Notes: generated by a model not told the origin, from the letters alone. Positions 26,850-35,702 are shown, counted from the first letter of the stretch. The stretch: DNA of 64,000 nt from Rhizobium album (GCF_003122325.1 NZ_QFBC01000002.1:372001-436000), one strand, 5' to 3'. A program made the numbers and translations.

Positions 26850-27905
26850 TTATTTGCTCCCCGCCCTGTCGGACAGCCGTTCGGAGAGGCGGTCGAGCGT
26901 CTTGCGCATCGCCTTCGCCTCCTCTTGTTGCGCCTCGATCCAGTCGCGCAGCATCTGCTGTTCGTTGCGCATGTTCTTGACCAGGCCCTGGATGCCTTCG
27001 GCGAGGTTCGCCATCGCCTGCACGGAGCGCTGCCCGCCGCCGCTGCCGCCCTCTTCGGAAACGCGCATCAAATGTTCGGTGAGCGCGCGGATCTCTTCCG
27101 ACGAGCCGCCGGCGGCGACGGCCTCGACCACGGGGGCGATATCCGAATTGACGTCGGTCACCGACGACAGCCAGTTTTCCAGTTCCATGTAGAAGCGGTT
27201 CTGTGCCCGGCCGGCCTGCAGATCGAGGAAGCCGAGGATCAGCGAGCCGGACAGACCGAGCAGCGAGGAGGAGAACGCCGTGCCCATGCCCGTCAGCGGC
27301 GCGGAAAGACCGTCCTTCAGCGACTGCAGGATGTCGGCGCTCCCGCCCGTGCCCGGATCCAGCGACTGGATGACGGAGTTGATCGAGCCGATGGTGCCGA
27401 GCAGACCCCAGAAGGTGCCGAGCAGGCCGAGGAAGACCAAGAGGCCGATAAGGTAACGCGAGGTATCGCGGGACTCGTCCAGGCGGGTGGCGATGGAATC
27501 GAGGATCGAGCGCAGCGCCGTCGTCGATAGCGCCAGCGAATGACGGTTGCCGATCAGCGAGCGCATCGGCGCCAAGAGGCGCGGATCGCGGCCGACGCGC
27601 TCGGCGCTGCCGGCGGCGCGGAACGAGTTGAACCAGCGCACTTCCGGCCGGAGCGCCAGCACGTGGTTGAACACCAGGATGACGCCGATCAGGAGCACGC
27701 CGAGGATCAGGCCGTTGAGGCCGGGATTGGTGACGAAGGCGGCATGCGCCTGCCGGTAGAGGATGGCGGCGATGAACCCGACGATGATCAGGAAGATGAC
27801 CATCGTCCAGAAAAACGTCATGGGGCTGGAAAGCTTGCCGCCGTACCCGAAGTCGCGGGCCTCGCCCTCCACCTCATCCACATCCGACAGGTTCATATGT
27901 GCCAT
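26850..27905 (-). CDS. MotA/TolQ/ExbB-like proton channel protein
   Basis: 351-residue inner-membrane protein. TM segments ~33-52 and ~63-82, then ~150-173 (YLIGLLVFLGLLGTFWGLLG) and ~213-235 (GTAFSSSLLGLSGSLILGF), the last two being the conserved MotA/TolQ/ExbB pair, with a large cytoplasmic loop between. The C-terminal ~100 residues are helical and Gln/Arg/Glu-rich, with a Gly-rich spacer SEEGGSGGGQRS. Partner of the downstream OmpA/MotB-like gene. No flagellar or Tol/Ton genes are near. Confidence 0.88.
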   Translation of the reverse strand: MAHMNLSDVDEVEGEARDFGYGGKLSSPMTFFWTMVIFLIIVGFIAAILYRQAHAAFVTNPGLNGLILGVLLIGVILVFNHVLALRPEVRWFNSFRAAGSAERVGRDPRLLAPMRSLIGNRHSLALSTTALRSILDSIATRLDESRDTSRYLIGLLVFLGLLGTFWGLLGTIGSINSVIQSLDPGTGGSADILQSLKDGLSAPLTGMGTAFSSSLLGLSGSLILGFLDLQAGRAQNRFYMELENWLSSVTDVNSDIAPVVEAVAAGGSSEEIRALTEHLMRVSEEGGSGGGQRSVQAMANLAEGIQGLVKNMRNEQQMLRDWIEAQQEEAKAMRKTLDRLSERLSDRAGSK

Positions 27906-28028
27906 TCTGTTCCAAAGCCTCCGGAAAACCGCTGCCGGAGACTAGTGGAGAATTGCAGCGAATTGAAGGGACAAGCCGCGCAAAACGGCGACGAAAGCCG
28001 CCTGTCCGCAAGGCGATGCTAATGCGCC

Positions 28029-28829
28029 TTATTTCGTCGGCACCGGGCGCTTGATGACGTCCGTCAACGCCTTGTGGATATATTCGTTGCCGGCGACGAC
28101 CTCGCCGCTTTCGATGCTGGTCGCACCGCCATTCCAATCGGTGGCATAACCGCCGGCTTCGCGAATCAGCAGCAGGCCGGCAGCGATGTCCCAGGCGTTG
28201 AGGTGGTTTTCCCAGAAACCGTCGAAGCGGCCGGCGGCGACATAAGCAAGGTCGAGGGCAGCGGCGCCGAGACGGCGAACGCCGGCGACTTCGCCCATCA
28301 CATGACGCAACTCGATGAGGAAGGCGCCGTGGTTGCGACGGCCGAGATGCGGCACGCCGCAGCCGACGACGGCATCCGACAGCACCTTGCGCGCGGCGAC
28401 GCGCAACCGGCGGTCGTTGAGGAAGGCGCCGGAACCCTTTTCGGCGGTATAAAGCTCATCCGTCGCCGGATTGAAGACGACGCCGGCGACGATTTCGCCG
28501 TTGCGCTCCAACGCGATGGAAACGGCAAACAGCGGAATGCCGTGCAGGAAGTTGGTCGTGCCGTCGAGCGGATCGACGATCCAGCGATGCGCGCCGTCGG
28601 TGCCCTTGATCTCGTCGCTCTCCTCGCCCAGGAAACCATAGGTCGGGCGGGCCTTCAGAAGTTCGTCGCGGATGACCCTCTCGGCGCGGCGGTCGGCCTG
28701 ACTGACGAAATCCGCCGGTCCCTTGACCGACACCTGCAGGTTCTGCACTTCCCCGAAATCACGCGAGAGCGACTTGCCGGCCTTGAGGGCGGCCTGGACC
28801 ATGACATTGAGGAGGGCTGAACGGGCCAT
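28029..28829 (-). CDS. suhB: Inositol monophosphatase family protein (SuhB)
   Basis: 266 residues. Mg-dependent phosphatase of the inositol monophosphatase superfamily. Motifs: GEESDE, DPLDGTTNFLHGIPLFAVSI and the C-terminal NAWDIAAGLLLIREAGG. Start ATG at 28827-28829 with AAGGAA upstream. In E. coli SuhB also acts in rRNA transcription antitermination; that role is not testable from sequence. Lies 123 bp before the MotA-like gene, same strand. Confidence 0.93.
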   Translation of the reverse strand: MARSALLNVMVQAALKAGKSLSRDFGEVQNLQVSVKGPADFVSQADRRAERVIRDELLKARPTYGFLGEESDEIKGTDGAHRWIVDPLDGTTNFLHGIPLFAVSIALERNGEIVAGVVFNPATDELYTAEKGSGAFLNDRRLRVAARKVLSDAVVGCGVPHLGRRNHGAFLIELRHVMGEVAGVRRLGAAALDLAYVAAGRFDGFWENHLNAWDIAAGLLLIREAGGYATDWNGGATSIESGEVVAGNEYIHKALTDVIKRPVPTK

Positions 28830-29057
28830 GTGGCGATTTCCTTGAAACTGGCGTCTCGCCACGGCTCCAGCGGCCTGCGTGGCGGCGATTATGCGTCATC
28901 ATTGATAGAGTGCGGCCTCAAGATCACAAATCCCGATGAAATTCAAGGGGAGCGGCCGAAAGCGTGCCGCGATCTTTCAGATTCGCACTCACGCTTTCGC
29001 TCCTTGTTTCCGCATGTCGTCTTCGCAAAACCGCTGCACAGTTTTGCACGACATGCT

Positions 29058-29363
29058 TCAAATCGCTGGCATGCCGCGTTCGGCGCGGGCCATCAGGCAT
29101 TCCGGATCTCCCGGCATGCATTCGCGACAGACCTCGGGACGGACGTCGTAGATGGTGCAGGCGACGTGTTTGCCGATCTCGCCGGCAAGCGCCAGACAAC
29201 GCGTGCCGTCGCAGCGCATGCCGCTCAGGTCGGCGGCGACGAACGCCTCGGGGATCTTCTCGAGCTGTTCATCCTCCTCGATCGAAAACCGCGGCCAGTC
29301 GGCCGAATAGGCGCAGCAGGCGCCGCAGGACTGACAGTCGAAAATTTCGGCACCGACAGCCAT
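29058..29363 (-). CDS. YkgJ-family cysteine-cluster protein
   Basis: 101 residues with the CxxCxxCC-type cluster CQSCGACC, plus CDGTRC, ACTIYDVRPEVCREC and a final DPECL, typical of the Fe-S/zinc YkgJ (CxxCxxCC) family. Start ATG has GGGGGA 6 bases upstream. Metal centre and function unknown. Between the Sel1 gene and suhB on the same strand. Confidence 0.9.
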   Translation of the reverse strand: MAVGAEIFDCQSCGACCAYSADWPRFSIEEDEQLEKIPEAFVAADLSGMRCDGTRCLALAGEIGKHVACTIYDVRPEVCRECMPGDPECLMARAERGMPAI

Positions 29364-29395
29364 GCTAGATCCCCCGCGCCATGCGACAGGCGCAA

Positions 29396-30526
29396 TCAGT
29401 GGCGCTTGAACTTGTTGGCAGCATCGATTGCCTGCTTCTGCTGCTCGTCCGTGAGGCCAAGGTAATAATCCTCCAGCTTCGGATCCTTGAGGCCGGCGCG
29501 GCGGGAAAGCACATACCATTTCGCCGCTTCGATCGGATCCGGCTTGGTTCCGATGGCATTGATGAAGAGGTGAGCCAGCTTGTTCTGGGCAACGATGTTG
29601 CCGCGGTTCGCCGCCACGCGCAGCCAGTTGAAGCCGGCATCGAAATCGCGGGCGCCGCCGACACCGTTGATCAGCCAGACGCCCATGTCGAGCTGCGCGG
29701 TATCGAAACCGGCCCGCGCCGCCCGCACCATCCACTCCCGCGCCCGGCCCCGCTTTTCGGCACCGACATCGGTGAGCGTCATATAGAGTTGCGCCACGGC
29801 ATATTGCGCATCGGCAATACCCTGCTCAGCGGATTTTTCGTAATAGGGCAGGGCAAGGTGCAGGCCGCGATCGCCGGGATTGTCGGCCACCAGCACCTGG
29901 GCATGGTTGAACTGCGCCGACGGATTGCCGGCATCGGCAGCCTTCTTCATCAGTTCGTCGGATTTGGCCTTGTCGCGGGGTACTTCACGCCCCTCCATCA
30001 GCATCAGCGCATATTTGAACATGCCGGCGGGATCGCCGTTCTGCGCCGCCTGGCCATACCAGAAGGAGGCGGCCTTCATGTCCTTCTTGACGCCAAGGCC
30101 CTGCGACATCATTTCGGCGATCAGCGTCTGCGCCGCCGGATCGCCAAGCTGGGCACGCGGCAACGCCTTGTCCATCGCCGTCAGGTAATAACCGCGCTGG
30201 AAGGCGCCGTAGGCTTCGTCCACCGGCCCTTTATATTCTTTTTCCGGCGGCAGTGCCGGCAATTCGGCCCCCATGCGGTCGAACACGCCGATACCGCCGG
30301 GTTCGGCCTTGCCGTCTACCGGCTGTCCGTCCTTGCCCTTGGTCCCGCCGTCGCCGGCCTGCGCATCCTGACCGACGATGCGGCCTTTTTTCAGCAGTTC
30401 GGCCTCACCTTCCACCGGACGGGTGACGACATTGTCGGTCGCCTGCGCCATGGCCGGCAGGATGCTCGCCGCAAGGGCGACGACAAGAACGAAAGAATGC
30501 AGGGCAAGGCAGCGCGAAAACAGCAT
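29396..30526 (-). CDS. Secreted Sel1/TPR-like repeat protein
   Basis: 376 residues from MLFSRCLALHSFVLVVALAA, a clear signal peptide ending near PAMAQA. A charged Gly/Lys/Asp-rich segment follows (~50-95), then at least five Sel1 repeats (GLGVKKDMKAASFWYGQAAQ; AAQNGDPAGMFKYALML; SAEQGIADAQYAVAQLY and others). Such proteins act as scaffolds; partners unknown. It starts 7 bp after the ThiE-like stop. Confidence 0.9.
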   Translation of the reverse strand: MLFSRCLALHSFVLVVALAASILPAMAQATDNVVTRPVEGEAELLKKGRIVGQDAQAGDGGTKGKDGQPVDGKAEPGGIGVFDRMGAELPALPPEKEYKGPVDEAYGAFQRGYYLTAMDKALPRAQLGDPAAQTLIAEMMSQGLGVKKDMKAASFWYGQAAQNGDPAGMFKYALMLMEGREVPRDKAKSDELMKKAADAGNPSAQFNHAQVLVADNPGDRGLHLALPYYEKSAEQGIADAQYAVAQLYMTLTDVGAEKRGRAREWMVRAARAGFDTAQLDMGVWLINGVGGARDFDAGFNWLRVAANRGNIVAQNKLAHLFINAIGTKPDPIEAAKWYVLSRRAGLKDPKLEDYYLGLTDEQQKQAIDAANKFKRH

Positions 30527-30533
30527 GACGCTA

Positions 30534-31190
30534 TCAATCGTCAAACCGTGGCGCTTTTTCGTCAAGAAGGGCGTTCACTTCCGCAACGATGCGGGCCGCC
30601 GCCGCGGCCTCGCCGAACACCGCCTGACGCAGGGCGACGAACTCGGCGCCGCTTTCGGCTACCACCAGCGCCGAGGCCGGATCGGTGCCGCCCATGACGA
30701 TGCAGGGAATCTCGATCATCGCCGCCCACCATTCGCCGAGCGCGACGTTTTTCGGATGCGCTTCCGGCTTGATGTCGCCGTCGAGCTTGCCGAAGAAGAT
30801 ATAGTCCGGCCGCACTTCGCCGACTTCGAGGGCATTGTGCCGGTCACCGGCATTGCCGCCGCCGACGATCAGTTTCGGCGTGTGTTTCTCGATGGCTTCG
30901 GCCAGTTCGACCACGCCGCCGGCAATGTGCAGGCCATCGGCCTTGGCGCGGCCGGCAACGCGGCTGTCGCCGGCGATCAGCGCCGCAGCGCCCGCTTCCT
31001 GGATCACCGGCACAAGGCGCTCGGCATGCTTCTGGAACAGCGTATCGTCCAGCCCGTATTGCGGCACGATCACCGAGGCGACGTCGCCGCCGCGCAGCGC
31101 ATCGGCAAGCATCGTCCGCCTTTCCTCGATATCGGCGATATCAGGGACGATCAGGACGAGTCGGCAGCGATTTTCAGGTCCGGTGGTCAT
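30534..31190 (-). CDS. ThiE-like protein (thiamine phosphate synthase family), degenerate
   Basis: 218 residues with the TIM-barrel outline of thiamine phosphate synthase: RLVLIVPDI at strand 1, AKADGLHIAGG where ThiE has DGVHLG, PDYIFFGK, and PCIVMGGTDPASALVVAESG. Residues that ThiE uses for the pyrimidine pyrophosphate (the QLREK segment and the T-K motif after the G-phosphate site) are not evident. It is probably a paralogue with a changed role, although databases would call it ThiE. First gene of the minus-strand run down to the OmpA-like gene. Confidence 0.75.
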   Translation of the reverse strand: MTTGPENRCRLVLIVPDIADIEERRTMLADALRGGDVASVIVPQYGLDDTLFQKHAERLVPVIQEAGAAALIAGDSRVAGRAKADGLHIAGGVVELAEAIEKHTPKLIVGGGNAGDRHNALEVGEVRPDYIFFGKLDGDIKPEAHPKNVALGEWWAAMIEIPCIVMGGTDPASALVVAESGAEFVALRQAVFGEAAAAARIVAEVNALLDEKAPRFDD

Positions 31191-31308
31191 GCAGTTTCCG
31201 TCTCCACGGCTCGGGTCATGACATTCCGATAGACCGGTCCGGCATCCGGATCAACCGCGCTCTTTCCAACGCAGCGCGGAAGAGGCCCGCGGCAGGCCCA
31301 AAAACACG

Positions 31309-31332
31309 AAACCCCGCCAGCAAGCGGGGTTT
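31309..31332 (-). terminator. Terminator after the DUF1127 gene
   Basis: Perfect 9-bp stem (31309-31317 with 31324-31332), 6-base loop; T-rich downstream on the minus strand. Confidence 0.8.
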
Positions 31333-31388
31333 AACGGTCCTGCAATATGCAGGTTTCGGATCAGCGCGCTGACCGATGTCGGATCAGA

Positions 31389-31526
31389 TTACTGACCGAG
31401 GACAGCGGCGCGGATCTGCGAACGCGAAATGCCGAGGTCGGCAAGCGTGTGATCGTCGAGCGCCTGCAGTTCGCGCATAGCCTTGCGAGCAGCTGCATAT
31501 TCCTTGATCTTCTGGCGGATGTTCAT
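31389..31526 (-). CDS. DUF1127 small protein
   Basis: 45 residues, MNIRQKIKEYAAARKAMREL then ALDDHTLADLGISRSQIR, the complete DUF1127 (YjiS-like) motif. AAGGAG 8 bases upstream of the ATG. In Agrobacterium and other alphaproteobacteria short DUF1127 proteins bind RNA and influence sRNA maturation, phosphate and carbon metabolism. Monocistronic with its own terminator. Confidence 0.92.
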   Translation of the reverse strand: MNIRQKIKEYAAARKAMRELQALDDHTLADLGISRSQIRAAVLGQ

Positions 31527-31782
31527 CGTCTTTCTCCTTTTCACGAGGCTGATATATGCCTCCGCCTGCATATTTTGAAGGCATAAGCCTGCAATGTAGG
31601 CATGCACCAAAGACGCAGCTCGCTCAAAAAACATGCGCGCATGCTGCAATGCACAAAATTTCGTCGTAAAACAGGATGGAAGCCGCCCGGCAATGCATGG
31701 ATGTCAGCACCGGAATGCACTATCGTGACCGTCCCGCCGATTCCGAAACCATTTCCGACATCCTTTGCCCGGAACCAGAGCC

Positions 31783-32553
31783 ATGCTCCCAGACGCCTCC
31801 TTTTACGCGCTCGCCATTCCCGCCGTCATCCTCGTCGGCCTGACCAAGGGTGGCATGGGCGAGGCATTGGGGCTGATGGGCGTGCCGATCCTGGCCATGG
31901 CGGTCTCTCCCGTCCAGGCGGCAGCGATCATGCTGCCGATCCTGATCGTCATGGATTGGGTTTCCCTCTGGCTCTGGCGGCATTTTTACGACAGGCGCAC
32001 CCTACTGCTGATGCTGCCGGGCGCCCTGATCGGCATTGCGCTCGGCTGGGCGACCTCGGCGGCGGTGCCGGCGGAGGTCATGCGGCTCGTCATCGGCGCG
32101 GTGACGATCTGGTTTGCGCTGCGCTATTTCTACAATCGTTTCGGCCCGCTGGCGGGCGTACCGGTGGAGGCGAAAGGGCAGCGCCCGGTTGCGGCCACCT
32201 TCTGGTCGATGCTCTCCGGCTATGGCAGCTTCGTGGCGCATGCCGGCGGTCCGCCCTTCCAGATCTACGGCCTGCCGCTGAAACTCGACCCGAGGACCTA
32301 TACCGGCACCAGCGTGCGTTTTTTCGCCGTCCTCAATTTCGTGAAACTGCTGCCCTATTTCGCGCTCGGGCAGCTCGACAGCACCAACCTGGCGATCTCC
32401 GCCAGCCTACTGCCGTTCGCGCCGCTGGCGACGGTCGCGGGCGCCTGGATCATCCGGCGCATGAAGCCGGACGTCTTTTATCCGTTCATGTATCTGATGG
32501 CGCTTCTGGCCGCCATAAAGCTGTTCATCGACGGCCTCGGCGTGATCTGGTAA
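31783..32553 (+). CDS. TSUP-family (TauE/SafE) membrane permease
   Basis: 256 residues with about 8 TM helices. The start GLTKGGMGEALGLMGVPILA and the repeat-related SGYGSFVAHAGGPPFQIYGL are the two glycine-rich half-motifs of TauE/SafE sulfite or sulfonate exporters. Substrate not deducible. Start at the ATG 31783 with GGAA upstream. The next gene, an ArsR regulator, may be co-transcribed. Confidence 0.92.
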   Translation: MLPDASFYALAIPAVILVGLTKGGMGEALGLMGVPILAMAVSPVQAAAIMLPILIVMDWVSLWLWRHFYDRRTLLLMLPGALIGIALGWATSAAVPAEVMRLVIGAVTIWFALRYFYNRFGPLAGVPVEAKGQRPVAATFWSMLSGYGSFVAHAGGPPFQIYGLPLKLDPRTYTGTSVRFFAVLNFVKLLPYFALGQLDSTNLAISASLLPFAPLATVAGAWIIRRMKPDVFYPFMYLMALLAAIKLFIDGLGVIW

Positions 32554-32627
32554 CCGTCTCGTACACAATGCGCTGCACTGCACAATTTCACTTGCCTGCC
32601 TTCGGCCTTTGACGTAGCTTTTCGGCC

Positions 32628-32888
32628 ATGTCCTCAACCGATCCTTTTTCCGCGATTGCTGATCCGAACCGACGCTACCTGCTGGAGGAATTGCGGCGCG
32701 CGCCGAAGACGGTCAACGATCTTGCCAGCGGCCTGCCGATCAGCCGGCCGGCCGTGTCGCAGCATCTCAAGGCGCTGCTCGACTGCAATCTGGTGTGTGT
32801 GACGTCAGAGGGAACGAAGCGGATCTATTCGGTCAACAAGCCCGGCTTCGACAGGCTGAACCTCTGGCTGGATCAGTTCTGGTCGTAA
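32628..32888 (+). CDS. ArsR-family winged-helix regulator
   Basis: 86 residues: AIADPNRRYLLEELRRAPKT, recognition helix ISRPAVSQHLKALLDCNLV, wing EGTKRIYSVN. Short ArsR/SmtB-type repressor without an obvious metal-binding cysteine pair, closer to the 'penicillinase-like/SdpR' subgroup. 74 bp after the TSUP gene; target unknown. Confidence 0.9.
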   Translation: MSSTDPFSAIADPNRRYLLEELRRAPKTVNDLASGLPISRPAVSQHLKALLDCNLVCVTSEGTKRIYSVNKPGFDRLNLWLDQFWS

Positions 32889-33066
32889 CGGGCATTTCCC
32901 GACGCCACGACCAGAACCAATCTCGATAACCGGCACAACATCTCCGGTCTGTCTTTGCGCTTTTGCGCCGGCCACCGGAAGGCGGTTATTCCGCATCCGT
33001 TATTCTGAACTCGGACCGCTCGCCCGACCGATGGCCTCATGCGTTAGAAAGTTTTCGAGGGAGAGG

Positions 33067-33240
33067 TTAGTGTGTGGTGGCTCTCAGGCGCTCCATCTCA
33101 TCTTTGAGGCGTAGTTTGCGACGCTTGATATCTGCGATCAGCGTGTCGTCCATGGAGGGTGAAGTCAAAGCATGGTGCAGTTGCTCCTCCAAGACACCGT
33201 GCTTCTTTTCGAGTGATTCAAGATGAGCCTGAATGGTCAT
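33067..33240 (-). CDS. DUF465 (YdcH-family) small protein
   Basis: 57 residues read directly from the sequence: MTIQAHLESLEKKHGVLEEQ, then SPSMDDTLIADIKRRKLRLK. This is the complete YdcH/DUF465 helical hairpin. GAAGGA upstream of the ATG (33238-33240). Divergent from a second DUF465 gene. Function unknown; conserved before purE in rhizobia as I recall. Confidence 0.9.
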   Translation of the reverse strand: MTIQAHLESLEKKHGVLEEQLHHALTSPSMDDTLIADIKRRKLRLKDEMERLRATTH

Positions 33241-33472
33241 TCGTCACGTCCTTCCTTCTGTCCAACCCCGGCCCTAAAGCGCCGCGGTTCGAGTTAACGA
33301 CAGGATTGTGACACGAAGTTCGGCGATTGTCGAAGGCGAAATCGTGACCTCTCCGCGGCAAATTCATGAAGAGGGATAACTTCCCGTTACCGGCATTTGA
33401 TGATAGGAGCTTGCGGAAATCAGGAGCAGATCGGACGGCATTCGTCCGCAAGTGAAAAGTGGGGATCTTGGC

Positions 33473-33676
33473 ATGGCCGATCAGGAACAGGCGGACATAA
33501 GGCTTTTGGTTGCTCGACTACGCCAGGAGCATGAAGATTATGACGCGGCGATCAACGCCATGATCGAGGTCGGCTGCGAGGCCCTGCGGATCCAGCGCAT
33601 GAAAAAGAAAAAGCTGGTGATCAAAGACAAGCTCAGCAAGCTCGAAGACCAGATCGTCCCCGATATCATCGCCTGA
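33473..33676 (+). CDS. DUF465 (YdcH-family) small protein, second copy
   Basis: 67 residues: [34 protein letters not shown], then the diagnostic [25 protein letters not shown] lies 8 bases before the ATG. It ends 19 bp before purE and is probably the first gene of that operon. Confidence 0.9.
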   Translation: MADQEQADIRLLVARLRQEHEDYDAAINAMIEVGCEALRIQRMKKKKLVIKDKLSKLEDQIVPDIIA

Positions 33677-33695
33677 TGGCAGGAAGGTCCGGACC

Positions 33696-34196
33696 GTGAC
33701 AGCCGCAGATACACCGCCCGTCGCCATCATCATGGGCAGCCAGTCCGACTGGGAAACCATGAAGAACGCCGCCGACACGCTGGAAGCGCTCGATATCAGC
33801 TACGAGGCGCGGATCATCTCCGCCCACCGCACGCCCGACCGGCTGGTGCGCTTTTCCAAGGGCGCCCGCGACGAAGGCTTCAAGGTCATTATCGCCGGCG
33901 CCGGCGGTGCCGCCCACCTGCCGGGCATGACCGCCGCCATGACCCCGCTGCCGGTGTTCGGCGTACCGGTGCAGTCGCGGACGCTGTCCGGCAAGGACAG
34001 CCTGCTGTCGATCGTGCAGATGCCGGCCGGCATTCCCGTCGGCACGCTGGCGATCGGCAAGGCCGGTGCCGTCAATGCCGCCCTTCTCGCCGCTGCGGTC
34101 CTGGCGCTGATGGATGACGATCTTGCCGTTCGCCTCGACGAATGGCGCGAGCGCCAGACCGACTCGGTCGCCGAATACCCGATGGACGAAATCTGA
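33696..34196 (+). CDS. purE: N5-carboxyaminoimidazole ribonucleotide mutase
   Basis: Class I PurE, purine synthesis, converts N5-CAIR (made by PurK) to CAIR. 166 residues. Motifs: [12 protein letters not shown], catalytic His44 in SAHRTPDR, and [19 protein letters not shown] start with AGGAAGG 8 bases upstream. Its stop overlaps the purK ATG by one base (TGATG). Confidence 0.97.
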   Translation: MTAADTPPVAIIMGSQSDWETMKNAADTLEALDISYEARIISAHRTPDRLVRFSKGARDEGFKVIIAGAGGAAHLPGMTAAMTPLPVFGVPVQSRTLSGKDSLLSIVQMPAGIPVGTLAIGKAGAVNAALLAAAVLALMDDDLAVRLDEWRERQTDSVAEYPMDEI

Positions 34197-35260
34197 TGAC
34201 GGCAAGCACGATTGGCATCATAGGCGGTGGCCAGCTCGGCCGCATGCTGGCGATGGCCGCAGCGCGGCTGAATTTCCGCACCGTCATCCTGGAGCCGCAA
34301 GCGGACTGCCCGGCCGCCCAGCTTGCCAACCGGCAGATCGTCGCGGCCTATGACGATGCTGCCGCGCTCGCAGAACTCGCCGCCGCCTGCGATGTCGTCA
34401 CCTACGAGTTCGAGAACGTCCCGGTTCAGGCCGCCGAAACGCTCGCCGCCTCGGTCGCCGTCTACCCGCCGCCGCGGGCGCTGGAAGCGGCCCAGGACCG
34501 GCTGGTGGAAAAACGCTTCATCAACGGCTGCGGCATCCCCACCGCCCGTTTCCACGCCGTCGACAGCCAGGAAGAGCTGGAACGGGCGCTTGCCGATTTC
34601 AGCGGACAGGGCGTGCTGAAGACACGGCGCCTCGGTTACGACGGCAAGGGTCAGAAGGTCTTCCGTTCGGCGGAAGACAGCGCCGACGGCGCGTTTGCCG
34701 CCCTTGGCGGCGTGCCGCTGATCCTCGAAAGTTTCGTCGCCTTCGAGCGCGAGGTGTCGATCATCGCCGCCCGTTCTATCGATGGCGCGGTCGTCTGCTT
34801 CGATCCGGCGGAAAACGTCCATCGCAACGGTATCCTGCACACCTCGACACTCCCTGCGTCGATCTCCGCTGCAACAGCCGATGCCGCCCGCGACGCCGCC
34901 GGAAAGATCCTGTCGACGCTGAACTACGTCGGCGTCGTCGGCATCGAATTCTTCGTGCTTGCCGATGGCGGGCTGATCGCCAACGAGATGGCGCCGCGCG
35001 TCCACAATTCCGGGCACTGGACGGAGGCGGCCTGTGTCGTGTCGCAGTTCGAGCAGCATATCCGCGCCGTCACCGGCCTGCCGCTCGGCAATGCCGACCG
35101 GCATTCCGACTGCGTGATGCGGAACCTGATCGGCGACGACATCCTCGACCTGCCGGACTGGCTGCGGCGCGCCGATACGCTCGTCCATCTCTACGGCAAG
35201 ACGGAATCACGGCCCGGCCGCAAGATGGGCCATGTCACCACGCTGCAGCGAAAGGCTTGA
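34196..35260 (+). CDS. purK: N5-carboxyaminoimidazole ribonucleotide synthase
   Basis: ATP-grasp enzyme making N5-CAIR from AIR, bicarbonate and ATP. 354 residues; dinucleotide-like start IGIIGGGQLGRMLAMAA, DVVTYEFENVP, TRRLGYDGKGQ and NEMAPRVHNSGHWTEAA are all as in the family. Coupled to purE. Confidence 0.97.
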   Translation: MTASTIGIIGGGQLGRMLAMAAARLNFRTVILEPQADCPAAQLANRQIVAAYDDAAALAELAAACDVVTYEFENVPVQAAETLAASVAVYPPPRALEAAQDRLVEKRFINGCGIPTARFHAVDSQEELERALADFSGQGVLKTRRLGYDGKGQKVFRSAEDSADGAFAALGGVPLILESFVAFEREVSIIAARSIDGAVVCFDPAENVHRNGILHTSTLPASISAATADAARDAAGKILSTLNYVGVVGIEFFVLADGGLIANEMAPRVHNSGHWTEAACVVSQFEQHIRAVTGLPLGNADRHSDCVMRNLIGDDILDLPDWLRRADTLVHLYGKTESRPGRKMGHVTTLQRKA

Positions 35261-35352
35261 AACAGGCCTTTCCCGGACCTTTTCAAGCCTCTCCCGCCCG
35301 CCGCCAAAGGCTGTGAACGGCTGGAAAAGCAGCGAAAAAAGCCTTCACATGG

Positions 35353-35380
35353 TTGACATGGACCAGAGGCCGGGTTATCT
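35353..35380 (+). promoter_or_regulatory. Possible promoter of rpmJ
   Basis: TTGACA (35353-35358), 16-bp spacer, TTATCT (35375-35380); about 95 bp before the rpmJ start. The -35 is perfect, the -10 weak. Confidence 0.45.
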
Positions 35381-35475
35381 GCAGCGCCAACCTAAGAGCG
35401 GGCCGTCAGGTACGCTTTTGAATGTCGAAGATACGGGCGAATGTGAATTCTCCCAAACCACTGCGGATCAGAAAA

Positions 35476-35601
35476 ATGAAGATCAAGAATTCGCTCAAGT
35501 CGCTCAAGGCACGTCATCGCGACAATCGCCTGGTTCGCCGCAAGGGCCGTATTTACATCATCAACAAGCAGAACCCGCGCTTCAAGGCTCGCCAGGGCTG
35601 A
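35476..35601 (+). CDS. rpmJ: 50S ribosomal protein L36 (alternative, YkgO-type)
   Basis: 41 residues: [20 protein letters not shown] then [20 protein letters not shown] and a final G. This is the zinc-free form of L36 standard in alphaproteobacteria. It is shorter than most automatic cut-offs and easily missed. Ribosome binding site weak (GGATCAG). Confidence 0.95.
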   Translation: MKIKNSLKSLKARHRDNRLVRRKGRIYIINKQNPRFKARQG

Positions 35602-35702
35602 TTGCGCGCGCACGCTTTCGATCTTGGGCGGCCACTGGCCGCCCGATCACTTTTAGGAGCGTGACGAGATTTCCGTTTGATCTTCTGCGATGGCGGGCTA
35701 CC

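Noticed and set aside
25815-27905. Zorya-type anti-phage system (ZorA/ZorB)
   Set aside because: A MotA-like plus OmpA-like pair is present, but there is no ZorC, ZorD or ZorE, ZorA's long tail is absent, and the neighbours are housekeeping genes.
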